Positions 53,350 through 63,987 of a stretch of 64,000 bases of DNA are shown here, piece by piece. Under the pieces are notes generated by a model. That model was not told the origin of the DNA. It saw only the letters and a list, made by a program, of their open reading frames with translations, and did no database searches. Origin of the DNA: an uncultured Gammaproteobacteria bacterium (GTDB lineage: Bacteria > Pseudomonadota > Gammaproteobacteria > Steroidobacterales > UBA11654); NCBI GenBank assembly GCA_937801655.1, contig CALMWC010000012.1, positions 1 through 64,000 of the forward strand, written 5' to 3'. Within the stretch, counting starts at the first letter, position 1; each line of letters begins with the position of its first letter. The position numbers and the translations under genes are program-made.

Positions 53350-55299
53350 ATGTATCAACTGAGTTTAATGGCTTTATTATCACCTCTATGCGGTGCTCTA
53401 TTAGCTGCTGTATTTGGCAAATCTCTAGGTAAATGGTTTACAAACTCTGTCACCATCCTTGGTGTCCTGATCTCATTGGGTGTATCAACTTTATTATTAA
53501 GTATTTTGATTGAGGACCCATCACAAGTTCTCAATCAATCTATTTACTCCTGGATGAAAATAGGTGAATTGGAGTTTCAATTAGGCTTCTTAATAGATAA
53601 CTTAACAGCCAGCATGATGTTTGTTGTTACTTTTGTCTCATTAATGGTTCATATTTACAGCATAGGCTACATGAAAGATGATCCGGGTTACCATAGATTT
53701 TTCTCCTACATCTCTTTATTTACTTTCTCTATGCTCTCTTTGTTGATGGCTAATAACTTTTTACAACTTTTCTTTGGTTGGGAAGCTGTGGGTGTTATGT
53801 CTTATCTCTTGATTGGTTTCTGGTATACCAAAGCATCGGCAATTAAAGCAAACTTTAAAGCTTTTATTATTAATAGAGTGGGAGACTTTAGTCTTTTATT
53901 GGGTATTGCATTACTGTTTGCTAATTTAGGTACACTCGATTACATCTCTATATTCAAATCAGCTGAATCTTTATCCAATACCTCTATTTCAATATCGAGT
54001 TCTTTAAATGTTTCAGTAATAACTCTATCTTGCATTCTTCTATTCGGTGGTGCGATGGGTAAATCAGCACAAATGCCATTGCATGTTTGGCTGCCAGATT
54101 CCATGGAAGGTCCCACACCTATATCTGCTTTGATACATGCAGCAACTATGGTAACAGCTGGTGTCTTTATGTTAGCGAGAATGTCGCCATTATATGAATT
54201 ATCCACCTCAGCTTTATCTTTTGTCTTGATCATAGGAGCAACGACAGCATTATTTACAGGTTTTCTTGGATTAGTTCAAAATGATATCAAGCGAGTAATC
54301 GCCTATTCAACATTGTCTCAGTTGGGGTATATGATAGTTGCTGCTGGAGTTTCTGCATACTCAGCAAGTCTCTTTCACCTAATGACTCATGCTTTCTTCA
54401 AAGCCTTATTATTCTTAGCAGCTGGTTCAGTCATAGTGGCCTTGCATCATCAACAAGACATTAGGAAGATGGGAGGATTATATCGTCATCTACCATTCAC
54501 CTATGCAACCAGTGTTATAGGAACACTTGCTTTAATTGGATTCCCCGGTTTTTCAGGTTTCTTTTCTAAAGACGCACTCATTGAAGCAGTTCATTTTTCT
54601 AATATATTTGGATCAGATTATGCATACTTTGCAGTTTTAGTCGGGGTATTTGTAACTGCATTGTACTCGTTCAGATTACTTTTTATTGTCTTCCATGGTG
54701 AGGATAAATTTAAAAATAATCCTGTGAAAGAACCATCAATTTCAATAGTGATACCGCTTATCTTATTAGCGATACCATCTGCATTAATTGCATGGCCAAC
54801 CATTGGACCCATGGTGTTTGGTGATTTTTTCACCAACTCAATAATGCAACCTTCTGCTTATGATTTATTTGGATTTCAGTTTACAAATCCTATAAATTTT
54901 TTATTTCATGCACTCAAAAGTCCTGTTGTTTATATAGCTGGTTTTGGCTTTATCACAGCATTTTACCTCTACATAATTAAACCTGACTTACCTCAAAAAA
55001 TATCAGAATTCTTGAGACCCATACACAATCTTTTGTTAGAGAGATATTATTTTGATTATCTGATTGAACAAGGTATAGGGCAATCTTTCAAAAAAATTGG
55101 TAATGTCTTTTGGACATTGGGTGATATTAGAATTATTGACGATACCTTGGTTAATGGGATTGGAAGAAACATTCATACCATTTCCTCAAAATTTAAAAAA
55201 ATTCAATCGGGGTATATCTATCACTATGCTTTTATGATGATTCTCTCTTTATCTCTATTCCTAGGCTGGGTCATCTTTATTACTATTGAGCCTTCATAA
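53350..55299 (+). CDS. nuoL: NADH-quinone oxidoreductase subunit L
   Basis: LFFGWEAVGVMSYLLIGFW, HVWLPDSMEGPTPISALIHAATMVTAGVFM. Confidence 0.98.
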   Translation: MYQLSLMALLSPLCGALLAAVFGKSLGKWFTNSVTILGVLISLGVSTLLLSILIEDPSQVLNQSIYSWMKIGELEFQLGFLIDNLTASMMFVVTFVSLMVHIYSIGYMKDDPGYHRFFSYISLFTFSMLSLLMANNFLQLFFGWEAVGVMSYLLIGFWYTKASAIKANFKAFIINRVGDFSLLLGIALLFANLGTLDYISIFKSAESLSNTSISISSSLNVSVITLSCILLFGGAMGKSAQMPLHVWLPDSMEGPTPISALIHAATMVTAGVFMLARMSPLYELSTSALSFVLIIGATTALFTGFLGLVQNDIKRVIAYSTLSQLGYMIVAAGVSAYSASLFHLMTHAFFKALLFLAAGSVIVALHHQQDIRKMGGLYRHLPFTYATSVIGTLALIGFPGFSGFFSKDALIEAVHFSNIFGSDYAYFAVLVGVFVTALYSFRLLFIVFHGEDKFKNNPVKEPSISIVIPLILLAIPSALIAWPTIGPMVFGDFFTNSIMQPSAYDLFGFQFTNPINFLFHALKSPVVYIAGFGFITAFYLYIIKPDLPQKISEFLRPIHNLLLERYYFDYLIEQGIGQSFKKIGNVFWTLGDIRIIDDTLVNGIGRNIHTISSKFKKIQSGYIYHYAFMMILSLSLFLGWVIFITIEPS

Positions 55300-56798
55300 T
55301 GTTACTGAATACAATCATTATACTTCCATTTATTGCCTCTTTATTAATTGGATTGCTTGGAAAAGATTACCTAAGACTCAACTACTTTATAGCGTTATCT
55401 TCATCAGTAATTTTATTTTTACTATCACTCTATCTTCTCTATCTTTTTGATCCTCTATCTAACGAATATCAATTCCAAACACAAATCAATTGGATTACTC
55501 AGTTTAATATTCAGTATTATATTGGTATTGATGGTATCTCTTTACCCTTAATACTCTTAACTACTTTTATAACGCCTTTAGTTATAATGACTTCCAATAC
55601 TTCTCAGAAAAAGAATTTACATCAATATTTAGCTGCTTTTCTCATTCTTGAGTCACTCATGATTGGTGTTTTTTCATCATTGGATGCTTTTCTCTTTTAC
55701 ATCTTCTGGGAGGCAATGCTAATACCAATGTTTATTATCATCGGTGTTTGGGGTGGTACAAATAGGATCTATGCCACAGTTAAATTCTTCTTATACACCT
55801 TTCTAGGATCCGTATTTATGTTACTGGCATTGATTTATTTGCACTTTAAAACTGGTAGCTATGCCATAAATGATTTTTATAATGCTGACTTATCATTGAA
55901 TGAACAAATTATTATATTTCTAGCATTTTTATTTGCCTTTGGAGTCAAGATCCCAATGTGGCCAGTGCATACATGGCTCCCCGATGCACATGTTGAAGCT
56001 CCAACCGGTGGCTCGGTGATTCTGGCTGCTATCCTATTAAAAATGGGTGGTTATGGATTTTTAAGATTTTCTCTACCCATTGCAACTGAAGGTGCTGTCT
56101 ACCTTTCAGGATTCATGATAGTACTATCCTTAATAGCAATCATCTATATTGGTATGGTTGCTATAGCTCAAAATGATATGAAGAAATTAATTGCTTACTC
56201 ATCCATTTCTCATATGGGTTTTGTGACTCTAGGGTGTTTTGTTTATTTATATTCCAGTAATGATAGCCTCAATCTAGAAACAACCAATCTTGCAATCAAT
56301 GGAGCAATGATTCAAATGATTTCACATGGGTTAATATCTGCTGCATTGTTCCTATGCATAGGTGTTATGTATGATCGATTACATACAAGAAAAATATCAG
56401 ACTATGGTGGTGTGATTACTGTTATGCCGAAATTTGGGGCATTAATGGTATTCTTTGCTCTATCAAATGCTGCCCTACCTGGGACATCGGGTTTCGTTGG
56501 TGAATTTATTATTATACTTGCTTCGTTTAAAATCAATGCTTGGATTGCAATGATGGCTGCGACAACATTAGTAATAGGAGCATTCTATACATTATGGATG
56601 TTAAAAAGAGTCATTTTTGGAACGGTGGTTAATGAAAAAATAAACAGTCTTAAAGAAATTACTTTTATAGAATCCTTGCCTTTATGCTTATTAGCAACAT
56701 CAATATTGGCTATAGGATTATGGCCAGGTCCTCTGTTTGATTTAATGTCTAATAGCATCAATGCATTGTCTGAATTTATATTATCCAAAGCATCATGA
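55299..56798 (+). CDS. nuoM: NADH-quinone oxidoreductase subunit M
   Basis: FYIFWEAMLIPMFIIIGVWGG, HTWLPDAHVEAPTGGSVILAAILLKMGGYG. Confidence 0.98.
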   Translation: MLLNTIIILPFIASLLIGLLGKDYLRLNYFIALSSSVILFLLSLYLLYLFDPLSNEYQFQTQINWITQFNIQYYIGIDGISLPLILLTTFITPLVIMTSNTSQKKNLHQYLAAFLILESLMIGVFSSLDAFLFYIFWEAMLIPMFIIIGVWGGTNRIYATVKFFLYTFLGSVFMLLALIYLHFKTGSYAINDFYNADLSLNEQIIIFLAFLFAFGVKIPMWPVHTWLPDAHVEAPTGGSVILAAILLKMGGYGFLRFSLPIATEGAVYLSGFMIVLSLIAIIYIGMVAIAQNDMKKLIAYSSISHMGFVTLGCFVYLYSSNDSLNLETTNLAINGAMIQMISHGLISAALFLCIGVMYDRLHTRKISDYGGVITVMPKFGALMVFFALSNAALPGTSGFVGEFIIILASFKINAWIAMMAATTLVIGAFYTLWMLKRVIFGTVVNEKINSLKEITFIESLPLCLLATSILAIGLWPGPLFDLMSNSINALSEFILSKAS

Positions 56799-58222
56799 AC
56801 ATTACTGAACTAAAATACTTAGCCCCTGAAATAATTATTGCATCTGGAATTTGTGTTCTGGTTTTAATTAAAAGTTTTCATCGTTTAAGATCAATAAATT
56901 TATTGTCAGTATTAATAGGGACTCTAACTCCATTAATAGCCCTATTATCAATGGTTTTTATTTTTAATAACCCATATGAAATAATCTTAAATGGCCAGGT
57001 GGTAATAGACACTCTAGGTTCTGGACTAAAGATTACCGCATATGGTCTCTGTGCATTGATTGTTTTAGCTACAAATATTAATCAAATTAATAATAAAAGT
57101 GAGTTAATACTAATCGAGCTCTTCGCTCTATTAGGAATCTCAATTCTTTGTTCAGCATCAAACCTATTAGTCATTTATCTTGGTCTTGAAACACTAGCAT
57201 TGTCTTTATATGGACTTGTTGCCTCAAACAGAAAGTCTGTTAAATCTTCTGAAGCAGCTATGAAATACTTCGTACTTGGGTCTATTGCATCTGGATTGTT
57301 TTTATATGGTATTTCATTAATTTATGGATTATATGGAAGCATTAATATTTTAGATTTTAACAATCTTTCAGTAGATACTTCTATAGAGCTTCAAATTGCT
57401 ATTGGTTTTATTATCTGTGGAATTGTTTTTAAGTTTGGAGCTTTTCCATTTCATAGTTGGGTTCCAGACTCATACCAAGGTTCCACTAACTCCGTTGCTC
57501 TTTTTATCTCAACGGTACCAAAAATCGGTGCCTTTGCTTTACTCTATAGATTATTAATAGATTCTTTTTACTCACTATCATCTTTATGGTCTTCGTTTTT
57601 GTTAGTAATTGGTATTGCATCGCTGATCTATGGAAATATAGTCGCATTGAGTCAAAACCAAATTAGAAGATTGTTAGGCTATTCAGCTATTGGACATATA
57701 GGATTTATTCTTATAGCCATTTCAGCTATCAATCAGACAGCCATTGAATCTTCTCTATTGTATTTACTTATATACGTAATCATGACACTAGCTACATTCA
57801 TAGCACTAGAGTTATTGTCATCAGAGAACAAATCAATTGATACTATAAATGATTTAAAAGGATTAAATAATAGCCATCCTTGGGTTGCTCTAATGTTGTT
57901 ATTTTGTATGTTTAGTATGATAGGTATACCACCATTCATAGGCTTCTATGCCAAGTGGATTGTTCTTTCCACACTCCTAAAGATGGATATGATCTACACA
58001 GCTATAATTGCAATTATAATAACTGTAATAGCAGCTTATTATTATTTAAGAATTGTCTGGTATATGTACTTTGAAAAATCGGATATACCACTAATGAAAG
58101 ACACATCTACTATAATTCAAAAATCACTATTTTTTACAATTGGTTCTTCATTATTATTATTAGGATTAATTCCAGAGACACTAATTTCCCTTATTGGTCG
58201 ATTATTTAATCAAATATATTGA
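56795..58222 (+). CDS. nuoN: NADH-quinone oxidoreductase subunit N
   Basis: YLGLETLALSLYGLVAS, FHSWVPDSYQGS, GYSAIGHIGFIL. Confidence 0.96.
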   Translation: MNITELKYLAPEIIIASGICVLVLIKSFHRLRSINLLSVLIGTLTPLIALLSMVFIFNNPYEIILNGQVVIDTLGSGLKITAYGLCALIVLATNINQINNKSELILIELFALLGISILCSASNLLVIYLGLETLALSLYGLVASNRKSVKSSEAAMKYFVLGSIASGLFLYGISLIYGLYGSINILDFNNLSVDTSIELQIAIGFIICGIVFKFGAFPFHSWVPDSYQGSTNSVALFISTVPKIGAFALLYRLLIDSFYSLSSLWSSFLLVIGIASLIYGNIVALSQNQIRRLLGYSAIGHIGFILIAISAINQTAIESSLLYLLIYVIMTLATFIALELLSSENKSIDTINDLKGLNNSHPWVALMLLFCMFSMIGIPPFIGFYAKWIVLSTLLKMDMIYTAIIAIIITVIAAYYYLRIVWYMYFEKSDIPLMKDTSTIIQKSLFFTIGSSLLLLGLIPETLISLIGRLFNQIY

Positions 58223-58261
58223 TAGATTAGACAAAAACCATTAGTATCATCTTCCAACAGA

Positions 58262-58338
58262 TGCGGGGTGGAGCAGTCTGGCAGCTCGTCGGGCTCATAA
58301 CCCGAAGGTCGCAGGTTCAAATCCTGCCCCCGCTACCA
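58262..58338 (+). tRNA. initiator tRNA-fMet (CAT), CCA encoded
   Basis: anticodon stem GGG-CTCATAA-CCC; acceptor TGCGGGG/CCCCGCT with 1:72 mismatch; upstream of rimP-nusA-infB. Confidence 0.95.
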
Positions 58339-58352
58339 AATTTTTGGTTAGG

Positions 58353-58371
58353 CCCCATCTGGGGTTTTTTT
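58353..58371 (+). terminator. CCCC-ATCT-GGGG-T7 hairpin between tRNA-fMet and rimP
   Basis: direct reading. Confidence 0.6.
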
Positions 58372-58384
58372 ATTTTTAGGTGTT

Positions 58385-58843
58385 ATGAATTATTTAGATA
58401 AGAGTTTAGAACAAGAATTATTCAATAGTGTTGAATCACTAGGGTATGAGTTGATGGATCTTGAATTTAGTCCAATGAAGAATGGACTTAAGATTACTGT
58501 TTTCATTGATCATGATGATGGAATAGATATTGATGATTGTGTTAATACAACCAAAGAAATTTCACCTATTTTTGAGGAAGACGACTCTGAGAAGAGTTAT
58601 ATAATAGAAGTCTCGTCTCCTGGTCTTGATAGAAAGCTTATCAATAAAGAACATTTTGATAAATTTATAGGAAAAACTATTAAAATTAAGTTAAAAACAA
58701 AATTACAAGATCGAAAGAATTTTAAAGGTCAGTTATTAAATAGAATTAAAAATATCATAACGATACAAGATCATGATAATAAAGAAATAGAAATTGATCT
58801 TAAACTAATTGATATATGTAGAATTGTTCCAGTATTTAAATAA
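58385..58843 (+). CDS. rimP: ribosome maturation factor RimP
   Basis: LGYELMDLEFSP, IIEVSSPGLDRKLI. Confidence 0.95.
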   Translation: MNYLDKSLEQELFNSVESLGYELMDLEFSPMKNGLKITVFIDHDDGIDIDDCVNTTKEISPIFEEDDSEKSYIIEVSSPGLDRKLINKEHFDKFIGKTIKIKLKTKLQDRKNFKGQLLNRIKNIITIQDHDNKEIEIDLKLIDICRIVPVFK

Positions 58844-58856
58844 AAGGTAAAAAAAG

Positions 58857-60377
58857 ATGGGTTTAGAAATAATTAGAGTGGTTGACGCAGTCTCAGAGAC
58901 TAAAGATATGGATAGAGAAATTATATTTGAAGCTATAGAAAATGCTCTTGAATCTGCTACTAAGAAAAAATACGATTATAACCTTGATGTTAAGGTGAAA
59001 ATTGACAGGTTAACTGGGGATTATGAGACCTACAGGAGGTGGATGGTTTTTGCAGATGAATCAAGAGACTTAGAGGATCCAGATATTGAATTGAGAATGA
59101 TCGATGCTATTGATATCAACAAAGACGCACAACCAGGAGAATATGTTGAAGAGGCAATTGAATCTGTAGATTTTGATAGAATTGGTGCACAAATTGCTAA
59201 ACAAGTTATAGTTCAAAAAGTTAGAGAAGCTGAAAAACAAAAAACAATAGAACAGTATAAAGATAAAGTAGGGGAAGTGATTAGTGGAGTAGTCAAACGA
59301 ATGGATAGAAATGGCTTCTATGTTGACATAGGTAACAATGCTGAAGCCTTTCTACCCAGAAAAGAAATGATACCTAAAGAGGCCTTGAGGCCACAAGACA
59401 GGATTAAATCTATTCTTAAAGCTATCAATGATGATTTAAAAGGGCCGCCATTATTATTATCTAGGGTCATGCCAGAATTCTTAATAGAATTGTTTAAAGT
59501 TGAAGTGCCTGAAATTACACAAAACCTTATAACGATAGAAGGTGCCTCGAGAGATCCTGGACTTCGAGCAAAAATAGCTGTCCATTCAGAAGACAAGAAA
59601 ATAGATGCTGTTGGTGCGTGTGTTGGAATGAGGGGATCTAGAGTTCAATCAGTATCAAATGAACTTAATGGAGAAAGAATAGATATCATCCTATGGTCCA
59701 ATAATAATGCTCAATTTGTCGTTAATGCAATGTCACCAGCTAATGTTGTATCTATCATAGTGGATGAAGAAAAAAATAGTATGGATATTGCGGTGGAAGA
59801 AGCAAAACTATCTCAGGCTATAGGTAGAGGCGGGCAAAATATAAGACTAGCGAGCGAACTAACTGGGTGGAAACTTAATGTCCTAAGTGAAACTGAAGCA
59901 TTAGAAAAGGATGATGAGGAAATAAAAGATAATGCTCAAATATTCGTAGAAAAATTATCTGTAGGAGAAGATGTTGCCACTTTATTAGCCCAAGAAGGAT
60001 TTTCTACTATTGATCAAGTTGCATATGTGCCTATCAATGAATTAGAAAAAATTGATGGTTTTGATGAAGCTCTAGTGAATGAATTAAGAGAAAGGGCTCA
60101 GGACCAACTTCTTGTTGAAGCAATTACAACTGAAGAAAACCTTGAAGAAAATGGTCCATCAGAAAATTTAATAGAATTAGAATCTGTAACTGAATCTATC
60201 GCTTATGCTTTAGCCAGAAATGGAATTAATGATAAAGATACTCTTGCTGAACAATCCATAGATGACTTAATAGACATTGATGAAATTGATGAAACACTTG
60301 CAGGAGAAATTATTTTAGAAGCTAGAAAAGAATGGTTTGAAAAAGGTGAGATAACAACTAACCAGCAAGAAGATTAA
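58857..60377 (+). CDS. nusA: transcription termination/antitermination factor NusA
   Basis: VGACVGMRGSRVQSVSNELNGERIDIILW, S1 and KH domains. Confidence 0.97.
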   Translation: MGLEIIRVVDAVSETKDMDREIIFEAIENALESATKKKYDYNLDVKVKIDRLTGDYETYRRWMVFADESRDLEDPDIELRMIDAIDINKDAQPGEYVEEAIESVDFDRIGAQIAKQVIVQKVREAEKQKTIEQYKDKVGEVISGVVKRMDRNGFYVDIGNNAEAFLPRKEMIPKEALRPQDRIKSILKAINDDLKGPPLLLSRVMPEFLIELFKVEVPEITQNLITIEGASRDPGLRAKIAVHSEDKKIDAVGACVGMRGSRVQSVSNELNGERIDIILWSNNNAQFVVNAMSPANVVSIIVDEEKNSMDIAVEEAKLSQAIGRGGQNIRLASELTGWKLNVLSETEALEKDDEEIKDNAQIFVEKLSVGEDVATLLAQEGFSTIDQVAYVPINELEKIDGFDEALVNELRERAQDQLLVEAITTEENLEENGPSENLIELESVTESIAYALARNGINDKDTLAEQSIDDLIDIDEIDETLAGEIILEARKEWFEKGEITTNQQED

Positions 60378-60395
60378 AATAAGGAATCAAATATA

Positions 60396-62834
60396 ATGTC
60401 AACAACAACTGTATCAAAATTATCACTAGCACTTAAAATATCAAGCGATAAGCTGATTAGCCAATTAAAAGATGCAGGCATTGAAGTAGACAATGAAGAT
60501 TCAGTTATTTCGAATGATCAAAAACTCCTTCTTTTAAATCATTTGAGAGGAAGTCATGGTACCTCTAAGATGACATCTTCTCCAAAAAAACTAACGGTAA
60601 ATAGGAGATCACAGAGTGAGCTTAAACTTTCTGGCGGATTTGGAACGACAAGAACTGTTAATGTGGAAGTCAGAAAAAAAAGAACTTATCTCAATAAAGA
60701 CTCATTATTGGAAGAAGCAAAAAAAGAAGCATTAGAGGAAGAAGCAAAATCAAAAGAATTAGAACAAGAAAGAATTGAGCAAGAAAAACTCAATGAAATA
60801 GAAAAAGAAAAAAAACAAACAAAAGAACAAGTAAATGAAGTTGCAGATAATCTTTTAGAAGAAAACAATCAAGAGCAGGTTATTCAAGAACCACAAAAAG
60901 ATAAATCTGCTAATAGTAAAAATAAGAAAAGGAAAAAAACAAAACAATTTGATAATGGTTCTTTTGCAATGAAAGAACTTCATGTTTCAGGTAAAGTTAA
61001 AAAAAGAAAAAAACGTCAGGTAAGACGTACGCTTAACGTTACCTCATTGGATCAGGGGCAAGGTTTTGAGAAACCAAGCACACCAGTAATCAAAGAAGTT
61101 AAAATTCCTAAATTCATATCACCACAGGAGATAGCTCAAAAACTCTCTATAAAAGTAGGTGAAGTAATCACAATAATGATGAAACAAGGAATTATGTCTA
61201 GTGGAAATGATCCTTTAGACCAAGATACTGCAATACTACTAGTTGAAGAAATGGGTCATAAAGCAATTATTATGGATGAAAGATCAGCAGAAGACTCATT
61301 ATTTGAATCACAGGTAAATACTAATGAATCATTTGAAAGACCACCTGTCGTTACAATTATGGGTCATGTTGATCATGGTAAAACTTCTCTTCTTGATTAT
61401 ATTAGAAAAACAAAAGTAACAGAATCAGAAGCAGGCGGGATAACTCAACATATTGGTGCATACTCTATAGAATATAATGATAAGACTATAACTTTTTTAG
61501 ACACACCTGGTCATGCAGCATTTACACAAATGAGAGCAAGAGGGGCCAATGTTACTGATATAGTAATTCTTGTTGTTGCGGCTGATGATGGAGTAAAGCC
61601 TCAAACTATTGAAGCAATAGAGCATGCAAAATTAGCAAAAGTTCCTTTAATTGTAGCAATAAATAAAATAGATAAACCAGGGATTGATTTAGAAAAAGTT
61701 AAATCAGAGCTCATTTCAAATGAAGTAATTCCAGAAGAACTAGGGGGTGATTATTTATTTGTGAATGTTTCAGCTATCAGTGGTGAAGGGGTTGATACTT
61801 TATTAGAAACAATTCTTTTGCAAACGGAAATACTAGATTTAAAGGCGCCAAACGAAGGTAGATCTATTGGAACAGTCATTGAATCGGGTGTTGAAAGTGG
61901 CAAAGGTGCTGTAGCAACAATTTTAATTCGAGAAGGGAAATTAAAAAAAGGTGATTTAATTATAGTTGGTGAAGAATCTGGTAAGGCTAGAATTCTTATT
62001 AATGAAGAAAATAAAGATTTAGAATTTGTTCTACCATCCATGCCGGTCAAAGTTTATGGACTCTCAGCAGCTCCTAACTCTGGTGATGAAATGAGAGTAA
62101 TAGATACTGAAAGACAAGCAAAAGATATTGCTATTCAAAGAAAACAAAATAACAGAACAAATACTTTAAATGAACAACAAGTCCTTAAAATGAAAAATTT
62201 TATGGAGAATCCAGATAGTGGTGAATTAAAATCTATACCTATCATGATTAAGGCAGATGTTCATGGAAGCTCAGAAGCTATTAAAGACTCTCTGATGAAA
62301 TTATCCACAGAAGAGATTCATATTGATATTGTTTCTTCTGGAGTTGGTGGGATTAATGAATCTGATATAAACCTTGCTGAAGCATCAAATGCATTCATTA
62401 TAGGCTTCAATGTAAGGGCAGATAATACGGCAAAGAAGTCCATTAAGAATTCATCAGTTGATATTAAGTATTACAGCATAATCTATGAAACTATAGATGA
62501 TATTTCAAATATGATTAAAGGCTTAGCTGCTCCTGTAATAAAGGAAGAAATTTGCGGTATAGCAGAAGTAAGAGATATTTTTGACTCACCAAAGATAGGC
62601 AAAATAGCTGGATGCTTAGTGCTTGAAGGCAGTGTCATTAAATCTAATCCTATTAGAGTTCTTAGAGATAATACTGTTATATTCGAAGGTGAATTAGAAT
62701 CACTAAGAAGATTCAAAGATGATGTAAAAGATGTAAAGTCTGGTACAGAATGTGGAATCGGTGTTAAAAACTATAATGATATTAAAGCGGGCGACCAAAT
62801 TGAATGCTTTAGAAATATCGAAGTTAAAGTATAA
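60396..62834 (+). CDS. infB: translation initiation factor IF-2
   Basis: VVTIMGHVDHGKTSLLDYIRKT, DTPGHAAFTQMRARGA. Confidence 0.98.
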   Translation: MSTTTVSKLSLALKISSDKLISQLKDAGIEVDNEDSVISNDQKLLLLNHLRGSHGTSKMTSSPKKLTVNRRSQSELKLSGGFGTTRTVNVEVRKKRTYLNKDSLLEEAKKEALEEEAKSKELEQERIEQEKLNEIEKEKKQTKEQVNEVADNLLEENNQEQVIQEPQKDKSANSKNKKRKKTKQFDNGSFAMKELHVSGKVKKRKKRQVRRTLNVTSLDQGQGFEKPSTPVIKEVKIPKFISPQEIAQKLSIKVGEVITIMMKQGIMSSGNDPLDQDTAILLVEEMGHKAIIMDERSAEDSLFESQVNTNESFERPPVVTIMGHVDHGKTSLLDYIRKTKVTESEAGGITQHIGAYSIEYNDKTITFLDTPGHAAFTQMRARGANVTDIVILVVAADDGVKPQTIEAIEHAKLAKVPLIVAINKIDKPGIDLEKVKSELISNEVIPEELGGDYLFVNVSAISGEGVDTLLETILLQTEILDLKAPNEGRSIGTVIESGVESGKGAVATILIREGKLKKGDLIIVGEESGKARILINEENKDLEFVLPSMPVKVYGLSAAPNSGDEMRVIDTERQAKDIAIQRKQNNRTNTLNEQQVLKMKNFMENPDSGELKSIPIMIKADVHGSSEAIKDSLMKLSTEEIHIDIVSSGVGGINESDINLAEASNAFIIGFNVRADNTAKKSIKNSSVDIKYYSIIYETIDDISNMIKGLAAPVIKEEICGIAEVRDIFDSPKIGKIAGCLVLEGSVIKSNPIRVLRDNTVIFEGELESLRRFKDDVKDVKSGTECGIGVKNYNDIKAGDQIECFRNIEVKV

Positions 62835-63194
62835 ATGCCTAATGACTTTTCAATTAATAAGCGGATTGAGGTAAAGATACATCGTATTATTAGTGAAGCA
62901 ATAAGTCTTAAAATAAAAGATAATAGACTTAAGAAAATTATCATCACTGAAGTTAATCTTAGTAGAGATCTAGGTTATGCAAAAATTTACTACACTTCTC
63001 TTGATCAAAACTATCAGAAAAAAGACAACAAAGATCTTTTAAACAAAGCATCTGGGTTTTTAAGAAAAGAAATTAGTAATAAACTATCAATAAAAAAAGT
63101 CCCACAACTTACCTTTATATTCGATACAAAAGAAGAAGAAGCTAATCATATAAATAAGTTAATAGATTCTGCAATTAAGAATGACAAGAAATAA
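62835..63194 (+). CDS. rbfA: 30S ribosome-binding factor RbfA
   Basis: RIEVKIHRIISEAIS..., LTFIFDTKEEEANHINKLID; between infB and truB. Confidence 0.93.
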   Translation: MPNDFSINKRIEVKIHRIISEAISLKIKDNRLKKIIITEVNLSRDLGYAKIYYTSLDQNYQKKDNKDLLNKASGFLRKEISNKLSIKKVPQLTFIFDTKEEEANHINKLIDSAIKNDKK

Positions 63195-63987
63195 TATAAA
63201 TGGGATATTTTTGTTTGATAAGCATTCAAAAATCACCTCCAATAGTGCATTACAAAAAGTAAAGAATATTTTTGGTGCTAATAAAGCAGGGCATTCAGGT
63301 ACTCTCGATCCATTGGCTACAGGACTTCTTCCTATATGTTTTGGCGAAGCAACAAAAGTTTCCTCTTATTTATTACATTCGTCTAAAACCTATGTTGTGA
63401 CAGCAAAACTAGGAGAGATAACAGATACAGGTGATTCCGAGGGAAGAACTATTGATACTAAAAGGATATCTAAATTGAGTCAGTCTGATTTTAAAAAACA
63501 TCTTGACTCATTTTTAGGTGAATCATTACAAAAACCTCCTATGTTTTCTGCTGTAAAGGTTAATGGTAAGCGACTCTATAAGTATGCACAAAAAGGAGAA
63601 ATCATTGAAAGAGATTCCAGAAAAATAAATATCTATGAAATAACATTAATTAACCTAACAGAAAAAAAGTTTGAGATTGAAGTGAAATGCAGCAAAGGAA
63701 CTTATATCAGGGTCTTAATTGAAGACATTGCAAAAAATACGGGTAATTATGCACATGTAACACGATTAAGGAGAACTAATATAGAACTTCTTGAAAATTA
63801 TCAAATGCATACCTTTATTCAAATATCTGATATGTCTAAAAATGAACTTCAGAATTGTATTCTTCCTTTGGATATAGTGTTTAAGAATATGCCTAAAATT
63901 AAAATTAATACAGACGAATCAACTAAATTTAATAACGGTCAAAACATTAAAATTGACAATGAGGAGCTAATATTGATGAAACAATAA
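63181..63987 (+). CDS. truB: tRNA pseudouridine(55) synthase TruB (short C-terminus)
   Basis: AGHSGTLDPLATGLLPICFGEATK, KGTYIRVLIEDIA. Confidence 0.95.
   Translation: MTRNNINGIFLFDKHSKITSNSALQKVKNIFGANKAGHSGTLDPLATGLLPICFGEATKVSSYLLHSSKTYVVTAKLGEITDTGDSEGRTIDTKRISKLSQSDFKKHLDSFLGESLQKPPMFSAVKVNGKRLYKYAQKGEIIERDSRKINIYEITLINLTEKKFEIEVKCSKGTYIRVLIEDIAKNTGNYAHVTRLRRTNIELLENYQMHTFIQISDMSKNELQNCILPLDIVFKNMPKIKINTDESTKFNNGQNIKIDNEELILMKQ

Noticed and set aside
44202-58222. 14-gene nuo block between secG/tRNA-Leu and tRNA-fMet/rimP
   Set aside because: Complete, ordinary complex I operon; nuo at this position is, from memory, seen in other gammaproteobacteria.
60660-61020. Lys/Glu-rich repetitive stretch in infB
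   Set aside because: Normal low-complexity linker between the IF-2 N-terminal and central regions.
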